A stretch of DNA of 64,000 bases from Paralichthys olivaceus (GCF_024713975.1 NC_091112.1:9966001-10030000), one strand, 5' to 3'; shown: positions 37,401 through 51,800, counted from the first letter of the stretch. The notes: generated by a model not told the origin, from the letters alone. A program made the numbers and translations.

Positions 37401-40400
37401 GACAGAGAGAGGCCGGTGTTGGGTTTCCATTGCTCTCTATGTGTGTGTGTCTTTGAGGACAAACGTGATGTCTGCGCTTTGTCAACATTTTCCAACGCAG
37501 CAACTTGCTCTTCCTCTTTATCGCTCTCCCTGTCTCTTCTCCAGAGCTTCCCGTCTCACTCTGTCGCCCATGGGTGTGCGTTTTCTCTTCCTCTGTCTTA
37601 CTTACTTTCACCTGATCCCCCTTGTCCAACTTCTCCGGGAGAGTCAATGTTGCTCTGCCTGCAGCAGCTGAATCAGCGCTAATGTTGTTCTCCCAGCCCG
37701 GGCCTGCATCTCTCCTCTCTCGCTCTCATCCCTCCCTCCCCCTCGCACTTACTGGCACGTCACATCAAGTGGCCACTCACAGCAGCATCAGCGACTCGCT
37801 CCAACTCTGACATCACACCACTTTACATGAGCCTCCAATTCCTGTCCAACTAAACCTGATAGGAGCTTGGATCAGTGCACGCAGAAAACCGGTAAAACCA
37901 CAAGATAATATCACTTAACTATTTATTTATCGTTTTGGTCTTTAAGATGAGTAAAAAAGGAACATTATCAGCCTTCAACTCCTCAGGTATAATTGTATAT
38001 AGGTGAGCAAATTAATTAATTGGTATTCGGTTAAGGCAAAATGTTCTGCAGTTAACTGCCCCCTCGATCAACTTACGACCTCTGTAAAGTGAGATTAATT
38101 TTGCCAAGAGATAATGAAGAGAGGCAGTCTGGGAAGACTAACTTTTCCCTGAGGTGTTTCAGTCTCACATGTCACTAAGCTGAAGAAGAATTAATTTCAT
38201 CACAGATCTTTCCCTCAAGCAGGATGGACACTTCATATTGAAGAAGACATGCTTTTAAAAAGACCTGACAGAGAAATTCAGTGTCAATAGGTGCCAAGTA
38301 AGGACATAATACCAGCTAACTGATGAGCGTTGCTTTACTGACATGTCTTTAGCAAGAGGTCAGTTTTCCACAGGCTGCTGTGTGAAACTGTCAGTGATGC
38401 AGAATGGACAGTTCTGCAGGAAGGTCACTAAAGGTTGACGTCTGCTAGGTTTTAACTGGCCAGCTAAGCAGAAAAAAACCAATGTAGCTCTGTTAAAACA
38501 ACATTCATCACTGTTTAACAGAATACATCATTGAACCACTGAATCTTTCATTTACAGCGTTTACTGTGACGGTTTTATTCTGATCTACTGTATCTAAAAT
38601 GACAGAATAAACAGCACATGCAACAAATGTCATACTGATAAACAGTCCCTTTAAATGATGGCCATAAATCAAAGAGGGCAAGTTTACATATCCTGTACTA
38701 TTAAAGTGTTCACCTTGATGAACCCAATCGCAAATGCCACAAACACACTGGCACGGTTACAGCATGCAGGGTTAATGATTTACTTGGGAAAAAAAAAAAA
38801 ATATCAAGAAGTTCCCAGCCAGAAATTACAGATTAACTACTGCAAATCACATAACATTTTCACAGATGCTGGTGCAAATGTTTTGTGATTTAACGAGAAT
38901 GGACGGGGTTATAATAACAGACGTGCTCTCTGTGACCGACAGAGTAACATCCCTTTGGCTCGGCTGGACCAATCCAGTTGACCAAACAGCCCCTGCAAAC
39001 TTTGCCCTTGGTTCTGCTTCAAGCCAACTCCAGGAAGTGCTAGTCACTGATCTCCCAAGGTCATTCAACAGAGGAGAGAGAGAGAGACCAGCGCGGGAGG
39101 AGGGAGAGAGAGCTAGATGAAAGAGAGAAGGGGAGGGACGGGGGGAGGATAAAAAGGACAGGTTTTTCAACTTTCACTGCAGCACTTAAGTGACCCCAGC
39201 GGTTCAGGCTGTGTACTTTCTAAGAAGCTTAATGAAAACATCACATACTTTACATATTAGCTATGTTCCGTATCCCCCTTTGAGTTTCGCTTCTCATCCC
39301 CGGCTATATGTTTCCTTCTAGTTGCTGACAGAGAGACTGCAGGGAGCCAATCTCACATTCCTGTGACCTTCATCCAATGCTAGGCCCAGTCCCTAGCGTC
39401 AGAGGAGGCAGGGCTACAGCTACCTGCATATTCAAGCTGGAACACAGCTGACTACCCCTGGCTAGCCACACACACAGGCCTAAGTGACAGTGTACACATG
39501 TAAAAAAAGAGGGGGCAAGGACAAAAGAGCATACGCCTGGTAGTAGTGGTCACCTTAGTGATAAGATGAAAGGCCTCTCGATTTCTAAGTGGTTTGCGTG
39601 TTTCATTTACTCTTTCCTCCCCGTGTGTGCCTATGGTACAACGAAGGGCACAAATGATATTCAAAGCTCATGCAGACAGCAGCCAGCCCTGGGATTTGGC
39701 AGCAAGGGCTTCAACTTAGGGTTTATTTTTAGTCTCCCTCTCTCAGCCTCTCGCACTATCTCCCTCTCTCTCTTTCCCCAACGGGACTTTGTTTTGTCAA
39801 AGGCACCAATGGAAACTTTCAATTAAGAAGCGAGGGAGGGGAGAGAAAGGGAGTCAGAGGCAAGTGAAAGTAGAGGCACCCTCCAAAGATTCTATCAGAA
39901 GAGATCAGATCAAACTATTAGCCTCCTCTGCCCTTGAAGCTGACGGACTGACAGTCTGTCCCATCTGGGTGTCTAGCACGGTCGGGGAAGGGGCCTGAGG
40001 GGTCCTGAGGTCATTGCAACCAGCTGCACCTCCACCCCTGGAGACCCCGAGCACCAACAATGAGAGATATCCTCTCGCGGAGTTCTCAATATACAACAAA
40101 TCTCCTTTCAACATGGATGCCATCTTTGGTGCTCAGCTCTGCGTCACTGTCTGGAGCTCACGAAAAAACAAGGACATCACATTGAAACGTGGGGTCCGGA
40201 TAAGCACCCTGATGTTCCCTGGCCTTCAGGACATCAATGCAATCAAGATAGTGAAGCACATCTAAGCACAGAGTTGGAGTTTGACTGTTCTATTCAACAC
40301 CAAGTGAGTGGTTAAGTGTTTGTCCGTGTGGTGGTCCACATTCAAAACACAACAAGTGACAAAGACAGACTGAGTCCACACAATATTGTTTCTTGAAAGA

Positions 40401-41005
40401 AGATTGGATGAAAATATACAACATGAAGAATCATCACAGTTGCTTTAACCAATTCTGTAAAAAACCAACAATGCTGTAGTGAAGTGACAACTGAAGGACA
40501 CGGGTGAGAAGCGCACACGCACACACGCACACATAGAGCACAACTCCAATCTTCTAAGGAGAGTACTACAGGACGGGAGAGGGAGGGGGACTGAGGACAG
40601 CTGTAAAGGACAGACACTGTCACATCACTGCAGGGCAGGATGGAGAGAGAAAACATCTGAAAGTGAGCAGAGGAGAGGAATTTATTCAGAAAATCTAAGC
40701 CTGGCCAACTTGACGAGTCTTCTCTCTAGGTGTGTGTTTTCAGCGATCAGACTTACCTCTGTGCCCTTCATGGTGAACAGCCTGCCCTGTTGGAGCGGAG
40801 CAGAACAGAGGGAAACAGATAGCCCTGTTCAAGTCTCCTTGAGCGCATGCAGCAGCAGGAAGAAGAGGCACAGATGTTGACAGAAAAACTCTCAAGCTCC
40901 TTCACTTCCTGCAGTCCCCTGATCGTATCAACAGACAAAAGGCACTCTGGCTCCACTGGATGGCTTTAAAAAGGTTCTCAGCCCGGACACACAGAGAAGA
41001 GCAAA

Positions 41006-41018
41006 CCCCCCCCCCCCC
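41006..41018. repeat. poly-C run within a 230-bp pyrimidine tract
   Basis: Thirteen consecutive C residues start an almost pure C/T tract reaching to about 41220. Confidence 0.9.
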
Positions 41019-43662
41019 TTCTTCTTCCCCTCCCCCTTCTCTCTCCCACTCTCCCTTTACACATTGCCCGGTCTCCTTCAGCAGCCCCCCAGCGTCCTCC
41101 TCCTGCACAAACATACAGCCCCGTCCCTCCTGTTTCTCTTCTGAGCAAGTCCCCTCCAACTCGCTGACCTTCTGTGTCTCTCTGCCTTTTTCCCTCTCTA
41201 ACCCCTCTCCCTCTCTCTAACCAGTGACCTGTGCATTTGTCTTTGAGCTGACCCCTGGCCCAGCGCACAGAAGAGGGCGAGGGGGAACAGAGAGCCCGGC
41301 ACAGCAGCAGGCAACAGCAGGCAAACAGTACAGCGGCACTCCCGACTCACAACAGCAATCTCTAGCCTCCTTCCCCTTTAACATTCAAGAGTAATCAATC
41401 TAGCATGCTACATGATACTCAAACCCCACCTCACACCCAGCTCCCGCCTCAGTCTTACACTTGCAACCAGTGAGAGGACAGGGTCCTCCTATGCCATTGG
41501 ATGCTGCACACACCAGTCAGCTCTGACACATCCCCTGCTCCTCCCATTTCCTACACCCAACCCCCTTTTACCGACAGCCAACTTCCTGCTCTAAGTTACC
41601 TTGAGCTGCAGGATAGGGGTCAGGGAAAAGAAATGGGGAAGAGAGAGAAGAGAGGAGAAAAGGTGGAAAAGAGCAAACAAAGTTGTGGAAAGCTGTTCAG
41701 GGAGTGTGTGAGGGTATGCTCGTAGTGCCTTGCCTCTGCATGGTTTGTCCTCTGGCGGTGGCTGCCTTCCCTGCGGCTGAACAGATGAGAAAGGTTCCAC
41801 GGGCTGCTCTCTGACAACTGCTCTCTGCTTATTTACAATGTCAAACTAAATGTCTCCCTCTGCCCCGCCTCCGCTCTGCCGCTACAGGCTGACAGCAAAG
41901 TGATGCAGGCGGCCACGCTGGCCCTTACTGGCTAAAACAACTGCCAGAATGGATGCCGCATGTTGCATTCACATGATTTAAAGTACAAAAGCATCCTCGG
42001 CAGACTCACTGTCTCATACGTGTGCACAGACATACATGCACATCCACACACACACACGCACCTTTTTGTCCTTGCTTTCTCATTCATCCTTGCTCACAAC
42101 CACATCTAGCCTCTAACCAACCTATTTGTCATAATGAGATTCATTGTACTTTTAATATTATGCTCACGGAGAGACAAAATTGTCTACATGCACGGTCAGT
42201 AATTACTCATTTAGAATATGAATTAGATAAATTAGACTCAATTCAACAAATTCTCATTAGTCATGGGAACAGAGTTTTGCAACTTGCAACATGAATCCAA
42301 AGAAACCATAATCATGGTGTTGATTAAATTAACACAAAAACGAAATACTGCATAACAGATCATTGCAGAGACAAACAAAAAATGAAGATGAATCAGCTGA
42401 CTGGTGAGCAGTCACGGAACAGAGATGGGGGGTGAAGCTGAATCTTGCCCTATTTGTGGATAAACAAGACTCAAGAGATATGGGTGAAAGTCTGTAAACA
42501 AAGACACCTTTGTCTTGACTCCAAATCCTCTGCTAACAGCAACTTCCACCATTGAAACACCATCAAAAAACCATGTCAGCAATGTCCTACAATGTCCTTC
42601 TTGTTAACTCGCCACTTGCATAAGGTGCACTCTTTCTACACAGTAACCTTTACTTATGAACAGACGCAGAACACTGCTCACGTGCAACACTCGCAGTGTT
42701 TAATGCACCACTGACTATCAGTAATTCCACTTTAAGACATGTAAAGCTTAAACGGCAGTGTTAAGAAAATGCAGAAAGTTAAAGTGAAATGGATATGAAA
42801 TCTTGGTTAGGGGAGCTTTTAACTTGTACAAAGGACGATGGCATGGCCCGAATCTTTATGCTGAATATTACTGCAAATTCTGACTGTAGTGAGAAATACA
42901 TCAAGCTAAAGAGGGGGAGAGAAAGAGAGCAAACCTGTCCCATCAATGAAAAACCTAGAGGGGGAGGGGAACCGGAAGGATGGAGAAGGACAGAGAGGAG
43001 AGTTGTTACAGGATGGGAGGGGTAGAACAAGTGGAGAGAGGGCGAGAGAACAAGACAGACTCAAGAGAAACAAAGCTAAATGTTCCCTTTTCTATTTTAG
43101 TGTGGAGCACTGGGACTAAAGCAGGTACTATAGCCATCCAGTTAATGATTAGAGCGGAGCGGCACAAAGATTAATCTCTTCAGTGTGGCACCTTGCCAGA
43201 GCAATTCTCCACATAGGTGCATTACAGCTACCCAAAATGCTTCAGTAATGACACCTGGCAAGGTCACCATACAAACGAGACCTTCCCATGACCTGTGCAG
43301 CCCGTAGCAGGGACATGTTTGCTCTCACTGACGCTGTTTAGAGATAAACCTCCACCAGCCAGACTATGGGTTTCATAAATACACAGCTGCCTCAGGGTAG
43401 CCAGAACAGGCCATGCATTCACCCAAAAACATGCAAAAATGCATGCACACTGACAGTCAGCTGACTGACCTGCACACAAATCACTCAGATCAGGTTGGAA
43501 TGCACCTAAAACAATAATTTTAAATATAATAACACATTATACAGAAAATAATAATGAGAAAACTCCTATAAATCTATCAACTGAATCAAATGCAGGACTG
43601 AAACCAAACACAGCATCTGACCCCTCTGCTGACAATGAATATAAAATACTACAGCACCTTTG

Positions 43663-43685
43663 ATATATATATATATATATATATA
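43663..43685. repeat. (AT)n microsatellite
   Basis: About eleven AT/TA units. Confidence 0.95.
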
Positions 43686-44379
43686 CACCTGGGATATGCA
43701 GTAAAGGTGATATTGTTCTCCAGACATATTAAATCTTAACATTTTCATTCATGATGGACTTAATACATTATGTTTCCTGGACATTGATAAAGACAAAAAA
43801 AATTACCGAAAGTACTGCTTAATGCTGAGTGACCTTTCTTTCTTGTTTCTCTATATTTTTAAGGTCTCGACCTTACAATGTAAAGTGCCTTGGATCATGT
43901 ATATCATGAATATAACGAGTGTGCAGTGTTGTCTTCATTTAAGCTACGTGCGTTATGTTCACCGAGTTTGATCGAAACTAATCGAGTCGCACACACTTTA
44001 TTTACATACAGATAATAAGGAGCATTTATTCTGTAAAATAGCGCAATTTAGCGTCAGCCTTTAATTCGGTGTTGCACTGAAATGAAGTCACTACAACAAA
44101 CAAATTAAAGGATAAAGTGCGAGACAACGAAACAAATTCAACATCCCAGTGTAGCAGATGGAAGCCGGTATTTATGTATCACTCATAAAAACTACATTAA
44201 AAGCAGTGTATCGTTGCCGGCTGCTAAACGCGTAGGACAACAAGCTCTAAACACACATTTAGCACCGGCAGCTAGCGTGACTTCATGCTAACGCTGGTGA
44301 AGATAATGTTAGCATGCTAAAGATGGAGACTGTTGTACAGCACAGGTGACCATCCGCAGTGAGTGCAACTATAATCACT

Positions 44380-44960
44380 GGTCAACGTGTCTTGCCATCA
44401 AATGAAAGTTTGCACCGCTTCCCGGAGCTGGGAAGAAGCAGCCTAACCAATAAAGACAACGTTTGGATCTGTCCTTCAGACCAATCAAACCTCGGACTAG
44501 ATTCCACCAATCAAGGTTTTTAGGGCTAAGCTCGTTCTGCAACTGACGCCATTCGGGGCCCCAGCTAGAAGTGGCCGGTCCGCGTGACAGTCACGCAAGG
44601 CGAGAGCCAACATGGTGGACACGAAGCGCCAGTTTCCCGACCTACCCGTGATCCCTTCAGCGGGCCACCAATAAGCGCCTCAGAGCGCGGGGAGGGAAAT
44701 GGCGCCTGTGTTCATCTTCCAAAACAATCGTCTATTGGTCAAGAACAGGCAAATGAAAACAATGGAAGTAATCGCCTCCGCTTCCACCTACCGCCGGCTG
44801 CTTTACAGCACACCCTCCACACACAACACGAAAATGAATTCCTTACTCACTTTGTTTTACGGGTTCGAGGTGAAGTCCGACTCGGCGTATTATTTATTTT
44901 ATTTAGCTAGCAAGGGGAAACAAGATGGCTGCTATTGGAACCGGAAAGAGTTGGACGCAC
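44380..44960 (-). promoter_or_regulatory. nfyc: putative nfyc promoter and first-exon region with six CCAAT boxes
   Basis: This CpG-richer block lies upstream of nfyc. CCAAT pentamers are at 44447, 44481, 44507 and 44668 on the + strand, and at 44738-44734 and 44938-44934 on the minus strand. An ETS-like ACCGGAAAG (44939) and a YY1-like AAGATGGCTGC (44922) lie at its right edge. A minus-strand donor GTGAG at 44850-44846 could end a first exon of roughly 80 nt. If so, four or five CCAAT boxes would lie downstream of the start; if the start is nearer 44400, they would be upstream. Which is right is unresolved. NF-Y itself binds CCAAT, so autoregulation is possible. Confidence 0.5.
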
Positions 44961-45564
44961 GAACGTGGTGACGTAGGAGACACGTAGCCTTTGCAGCAGT
45001 GACGTAAGCCCATGCTCTTTCCACAAATTCCACTCTGTATTTAATTAATTCGCTAAATTGAAAAGGAAATGTGAGTTTTATAATTAATCTTAAAATGAAT
45101 CTCTTTATTAGTCACCGAGAGTGAAGTGAATTCTTAAGAGGCAGCTAACGTGCTACTGTTAATGTCCAACCACACTCTTTTATGGTAATACACTGAAGTA
45201 TATTCATGTAGCCACTGTTGCTAATAAGAATAAGAAGAGTAGAACCAATTCAATATTCTGTATATGGGTTTCATGGGACCACGTTATTCATAAAAACCTG
45301 CATTAGATAGTCTACAAACATCAGTTAGTTCCACTTGAGTCAAGACAAATTTAATTCGGTGAATTATTAGGACATAACTATTGGAAAATCATTTACAACA
45401 TCACTATTCTTGCTGGTGGTGGTAACAGTAATTTGAAAATGTGGGAAACATGACAGCTGCAGTAGACAATTGTTTTAATCTTTACATAAAAAATAATTCA
45501 AGAAACCAATTCTTCATAAAAGTCTAAAGCAAACAAAGGTGATTTAACCTAAAGTCAAAATTTT
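44961..45564. other. short intergenic region between nfyc promoter and zinc-finger gene 3' end
   Basis: No gene was recognised. A second minus-strand AATAAA (45109-45104) may serve as an alternative polyadenylation signal for the zinc-finger gene. Confidence 0.5.
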
Positions 45565-45609
45565 ACACCAAAGAATGGATATTTATTTTACAGAACATCT
45601 GCAGAAATC
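45565..45609 (-). terminator. 3' UTR and polyadenylation signal of the zinc-finger gene
   Basis: A minus-strand AATAAA at 45587-45582 lies only 23 bases past the stop codon. If used, the 3' UTR would be about 45 nt, unusually short. A further AATAAA at 45109-45104 would give about 0.5 kb. Confidence 0.4.
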
Positions 45610-45866
45610 TCATGGTTGTTTTCTTGCCACAAGTTCCAGGAGGGTGGAGGTTATTTTGTCCAGGTGCGTGGAGAACCGGGAGCCGCTCTGCATCCTGGGT
45701 TCTTCGACCATGTGTTGGGGAGCTGAGGGACAGTTGAAATACTCCTCAGCAGCGGGTCGGTAGCCACGAGGGTGTTTGGGTTCTTGAAACCTTTCAGGGA
45801 AATATACTGGCTCATCTGAATAGGGAACATTAGGTGTCCGAGACATTCCAGGACGCCCAAAGGCCT
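45610..45866 (-). CDS. zinc-finger gene exon 13 (residues 674-758 and stop)
   Basis: It encodes EAFGRPGMSRTPNVPYSDEP through ITSTLLELVARKQP and a TGA at 45612-45610. The last 20 residues (THLDKITSTLLELVARK) could form a helix. Confidence 0.85.
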
Positions 45867-48800
45867 CTGGGGGGGAAGATGCCAAGTGTGGAAAACACAT
45901 GATTATTGTTTCATTAAATATGTAGCTTATTGTTAAATAAAAGATGAGTATATTTATCATATCATAAAATTACAATAGCGCATAACCTTCAAATAAGAAA
46001 GTGACAAAAATATGATTATCAATGACTGGTATGCAGCAAATAGAAAATCATTAAGCAAAACCGAATGTTATTATGTTATATAACAATATATATAATAAAG
46101 TTACCTTCATAGCGGCTTCTATTCGAGGGTGTGGGTTCCTTGCGTGCAGAATGATGGTATTCCTGGCGCTGTTCGTCAGGCACATACTCCTGCTGCTGCC
46201 AGCCACGTCCTCTGGAATCATCTTGGAAACGTATGTCTTGTGCTCGTCGAAGGTCTGAATCTTCTCTGCGTGTTCTCTCATACTGGTGTCGTGGAGAAAG
46301 CTCCCGGTCTGGCTTCAAGCTGTTGTAATCGTTCTTGGGGGCTGCTCCGCCTTGGCTGATTTGCTGCAACAACGAAAACACATTCATCGCTAAAGTTTTT
46401 GCAGTGATTTGAAGTACTAGTTTATTAGAAGGACCTGCGCTGTGCAGAGTGACACGTACCACTGCCTTCTCTGATTTTTTGGACTTAAATTCTCTCAGAA
46501 GGCTGCAAAGTTTGTTCTTCAGGAAATCAGCCTCCTCTGCATTCTCAATTTCAATTCCTTTCTATGAGGGGGAAAGTGAACAGGGAAAAAGACATAAGAC
46601 CCTCCACATCTGAGTGGCAGGCAAACAAACACCTAACTGCTGTGTGTATTCAAAATACTGATATTGTAATAATAATAATAATAATTGTATCTACATAGCA
46701 CATTTCAAAGCAGTTATATTCCTACAGGGACACCAAAGCAACAGAAGAGACAGGGAAAAGAGACAAAGTGTTTTCTAAAATAATATGTAGGATTTTACCA
46801 GCAAATCAAAGACTCCCTCTGACTCCAATCCTTCTCTGTGGTAGCTTTCAGGATGATGTGGGCTCTAAAAACAACAGGTTTGATAAACAATAAGTGAGAG
46901 CATGTTTTTTTAATTACAGTTATTACAAGTAGGAAATCTAGTAATCAGAATTGTTTATTTTACAACAAGCTACCTGTGGTTGTGTGTAGAGGTCAGGATG
47001 TTGTGTTCCATGGATTTCAGGTCGCACTGACTCACTAACTGATCTCGGATAACCACCGAACTTTGGATTTGATGGTCCATATTCTTCACTGAAACTTAGG
47101 ATGAAACAAACATGTCCAGACAAATATAGTACAAAGATAAAAACACCAGGAAATAAAATATATAAAAGATTCACATTTCTTTAGATTCACAGATTAATAA
47201 CCAGGTGCATTATCACTTACATCTCCTTTGTCCTTTCCACTTCCTCTGCAGTGGCATCAGAGAAGCGACTTTTTCGTTTTCTTTTCTCACATCCCTCATC
47301 ATTAGTGGCCCCCGTCAGAAAGCGCCTGAATGGCTCTGGGATGCCAGATATGTTCTTAGTAACGTCCCCTCGTCTCTGGGAGGACGGGGGTCCTGTTCTG
47401 ATCGGCCCAGGGTTAGAAACTACCTCTTCACATAGTTCTCCCTTTTTGTGCCTGTAATCTTTGATAATATCAAACAAATGATTATGTGACTGGTCATGCT
47501 CCACAGGTGTGGAAAAGCTCTTCCTCTTAGCCTCTGGTTCACTCGATCCTCGCCCACTTGCTCTACTCATATTGCTATGTCTGTCCACAGACCACCTGCG
47601 TTCATCCTCTGTGTACGCCGACTGCGAGGGCTCACCCTCAGGACGGGCTTTGCGACGCCGAACTTCCTCAGAGTAGAACTCCTTGAGAGCATCTCTTTCT
47701 GGGTGGGGTCTTCTGTAAGGAGGAGCCTCCTCTGGAAAATAATCTAAATGCTGTGTCTGGCCATGAGTCATTGGCACCTCCTCCCTAGGATCATACCTGG
47801 TACCACCACATGGCTCGTGTCCGTCTCGTCTTTGTGGATCTTCTACATATTCCTCTTCATATTGCATGCGATTATCAGGGTCCATAAATTCTTGTCTGTA
47901 CATGTTGTTATCCCTGTAATCTGCACTGCGTAGCTCGTCTTTCATGTATCCGCAGCTGAGACTGTCCTTCCGTTGGTACATCTGTCTGTCTCTGTTCATG
48001 TAAGGGTCATCTGGTTGGAATGAGGGCATATCTGGGTACCCTCGGTCAGAGTACTCACCCTTATTGCCCTTAAATTCTGGAAAGAGTGGTAGCACATCTT
48101 TTGGGCTAAAACTCTGTGGAATATTTTGATTTCTATTTTGCTTCTGCCTTGGGGGAACTACGGAACAAGAGTAAACACAGAGTTTAAGTACTTTTTTACA
48201 ACAGACTAATTTGCATATTTCTTATAAATAGCTCTTTTACAGATGCAATGGCCCTGACCCATATGCTACATGCTGGAACTGCAACTCTTCAAAAGCAAGT
48301 ATTGTCCCAATAGCAGTGGTCATTTAATCTTTTGTTCAGAAATGATTACATTTAATTTTGCTTATATGCAGTGTTTCATAATAAGGATGCATTTCACAGA
48401 TTCCCTTAAAAGCATTATATGTAAGGCATAACTTAGAAAGGAGATGTTCAAGGTTTTCCAAGTCTGTCTTAAAACAATTGGATGATGAAAGACAATGAAA
48501 GTCCTACAAGGTTCTAGCTTTTTTTAATATAAAACTGGAAATTAAGATGAATCTACCTCTTGATGTTTTTGACTTGCTTTCATTTCCTTCTTTTGCCATT
48601 GGCTGAAAAAGAAACAAAAAAATATGGTATATGACTTTCAAAATATGATATTAATGCACGTATTATCTATAATATTCAGGTGTTTAGTTAATCTGTATGT
48701 CTCACCTTGGGAGTCCCACGTCCATCCTGCCGCTCCACTATTTCTGCTCTGGCTCGTATGATCTTTCCTCCTTGGTACATTACAGACTGTTTATCCCAGG

Positions 48801-51800
48801 TCACCAAGTCTGGCCGTTTTATTTCCTACATAAACACAAAGGGAAGTCGTATTCACTTGGTTCACACCTCTTAATTAAAAAATTCAAAGAAAGATGAGAT
48901 GTTTTCTGAAAATGTTCAGAAGGCTTTACCACATATTTCTGCCTGTGTTTACGTCCAATCACATGGTGGACCATTTCTATCAGGTTTGCAGTCAGATGAC
49001 AAAGCCTACATAAGTATCTGACGTTTGCTTGTGCATCATCACAAGGGACTTCTTCCAAATAGCTCAAACCTAAGAAATTAATGAAGAAAAACAGTTACAT
49101 GGTAATTAAATTAACATGGGAAAAATTAGAAATTGTTCATAATGTTTCAGCTTATTTACCAATGATGGGCTCATTGAGCTTCACGTATTCCAGATAATGT
49201 AAAATATCCTTAAAATCCGGTATGCTGCTTTTTCTGGCTGCAACCCCTAAGAAAGTAAAAACACTGGTAGTTAGATAAATAAAATATTACAACAGAGACA
49301 GATTTAAATGTCAAAGACTAGTGTGTTCTTGAAAGACAGATTCACTTTGCCAATCAGATCACAGCAACGTTCCTTAGTTTTAATTTGATGTTTGTAATGT
49401 ACTGTAATTTTTTTTTTTCTTCTCCCTTAGTGTTAGCGGATGATCTCATCTCCTATGCATATGACCGGCCAACATGTGTAAGGGAAGTAATAAGCAAAGA
49501 CCGCTGTATTGTACCTACAGCAACATGGGTGGAACTCTTCTTTTCACATTGAACATGTTCTGTATTTTGCATGTTGCTATGCTTTAGTCTTCTGGTAAAG
49601 AAATGCCTGTCGAGGCATTACAGTCTTGGCCTCCTGTGACATCCATTACCCAACAGTACAGGAAACTTCCAGCTTTTTATCCAACCACACAAAAGAAATC
49701 CCCAAAAATAGATGAAAACAAAAGCTTGTTCACTTTTAGTATGAGCACACCACATTAACTCAAACTAACCTGACACGGACGATTGGATCAGTATGCTGGC
49801 TTGATGCCCAGTATACATTATATGTTTTTGACATTTCAAGTACTAATAAGAAAATTCTCTGCATTTACTTGCATACTTTATCTAATTCCATAGCCAGCAA
49901 TCAACCAAATCAGGATGATTGCAGCTCAATGCTGCAGCACCAGAATACAGGAACGTGAGCCTGCTCTGCTAATATGCAGCCCCCATGTTTGGCTACAGTA
50001 GGTTTTGGTGCCTAGTGTAAGGAAAGTCCATTTGCGGCCAACAACAGATCTGAAATATAATGAAAAGCGCAATAATTCCTGAGTAATGGCCACAAATGCT
50101 TGTGACCTTGACCGTAGTTTGACAACCAAATTCTTATCAGCCCAACTATGTCCAAATGAACATTTGTGATCCCCTCTTTGCGCTCCTGAGATACTGCATT
50201 CACGAGAATGGGTCTGACAAGTGGACGGATGGACAGATCCCAAAAAACACAATGCCCTCTGAGCTGCCTTTCACCAGCACAAAGGCACAATAATCAACTA
50301 TTGTCACAGGGCCAAAAAGGTCTATGATTACACAATGACTTTGACATTTGACCACCACAATCCAATCAGTTCTTTCTTGAGTTCAAAAGAACGCTTGTGC
50401 CAAATTTGAAGAAATCCCCACAAGGCCAGACAGAGAATGGGACGGAGAAAATATATTGCCTTCTGGGCTGCCTATAGCCTGCACAGAGACAAAAAGGCCT
50501 ATGCAGTGGAAGAGGCCTCTCACCAGACCCCACTGTGAAGCAGATGCCATTGCGTCTGAAGCTCGATCCATTGCAGCTAAATCAGTGTTCTACCGCTGGT
50601 GAATGCAAGAACAATCAGTGACTGACAGGAGTATACACAAAGTTCCTCATCCAACCAGTAAACACAACAAAAACTGCAGTAGTGTTTTATAAGCCCAGTG
50701 TATATTATGGGATTACAGTAGAAGACTCTGAACTGACTTATGTTGTGCAGCACATTAAAAGGAAGAGGAGAACACTGCCCATCCATCAGTCATCTAGGAC
50801 TTAAATCTTTCCAGCATAATTCAACCACAAATAACAAGTGGCATCAAAAGGTACACAGTCAAAAGGATGGCATCCATTGCTTTGGGTGTGCAGATTGGTC
50901 TGATTTTAGTGAGCAAGCAGCTCCACTTAGCTGCTGGGGCATGCTCTGGCCACTCTCAGTAGCCAGTATAAAACCAGTGTGATTGGGCCAGTTGTGGCAC
51001 ATTGTTCATTACAGGACTTGCATTACTCTGGCCATAGAGCTGCTGAATTTATGAAGCTGTTTAGTTAATTCAGAGACCGGAAACCTGACCAGGTTTGGCT
51101 CTCATTGAGCCAAGAGCACTGGTGAGGTTGGTTGCTGATGTTGGACGATAAGGTCAGTGTCACCCAAAAGGTGTTCACAGGGACAAGTTCAGGGCTCAGT
51201 GAAGGCAAGTCAAGATTCCCTTGAATGGAACTAAGGAGAAACCATTATGTGTGTATACCTGCCTTTGTGGTGCTGGGACACATTGACATTATGGTGTGGT
51301 ATGGTCCACATGATGACATGTCCTTTGTTTTGACAGAACCTTTATGGATCTGAACTAATAATGCCATCCATTTAAACAGGTCAACAGATTATAGTGATCT
51401 CCTTCATTTGAAAAGACAGCAAATATACTCACGGCCAGAACAAAATGACAAGGCTAAAGATGATGTCTACTTACCCGAAGGGACTAAGCCTTGCTCTTTC
51501 TGCCAGGAATGAAAGGAGAGCAATTAAAATCAAGTCAATTAGTGCTGGATAAACAGGACACTGGTTAGAGTTCACCTCTACTAAAAACAGAGAACGGTTA
51601 ATATCATGGAAACAAACATTTTTTGCGCGTGATTGTTGATCAAAACCACAGCTCATCTGAGGTGCAGTAAAAGTCCATATCCTCACCTGTCTTCTTTGAG
51701 TTGTTTTTTTTAATAACTTGGTCAAAAGAAAATAAAGGAGACATGAGCATGTCCCCCTACACATTATTACATGTATAATACTGCCTTGCTACAAAAACTG

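Larger units (their letters stand above)
34446..44380 (-). other. nfyc: nfyc 5' intron(s)
   Basis: About 10 kb between the acceptor of the first coding exon and the putative promoter. No coding exon was supported. Open frames (e.g. 156 codons on + at 37212-37682) sit in pyrimidine-rich low-complexity sequence. Mammalian NFYC has alternative non-coding first exons; equivalents may lie here, but I could not pin any down. It includes a C13 run at 41006-41018 and an (AT)n repeat. Confidence 0.5.
49247..51474 (-). other. zinc-finger gene intron 3
   Basis: A 2.2 kb intron carrying relics of two kinds of dispersed repeats, listed separately. No additional exon is needed by the reading frame. Confidence 0.6.

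Noticed and set aside
37212-37682. 156-codon plus-strand open frame
   Set aside because: It is composed largely of Ser/Leu/Cys from a pyrimidine-rich tract, with no homology I recognise; overlapping frames in the same tract are equally open.
44584-44971. Overlapping plus-strand frames of 108 and 90 codons at the nfyc promoter
   Set aside because: No domain, in CpG-rich promoter-like sequence; the two frames encode unrelated peptides.
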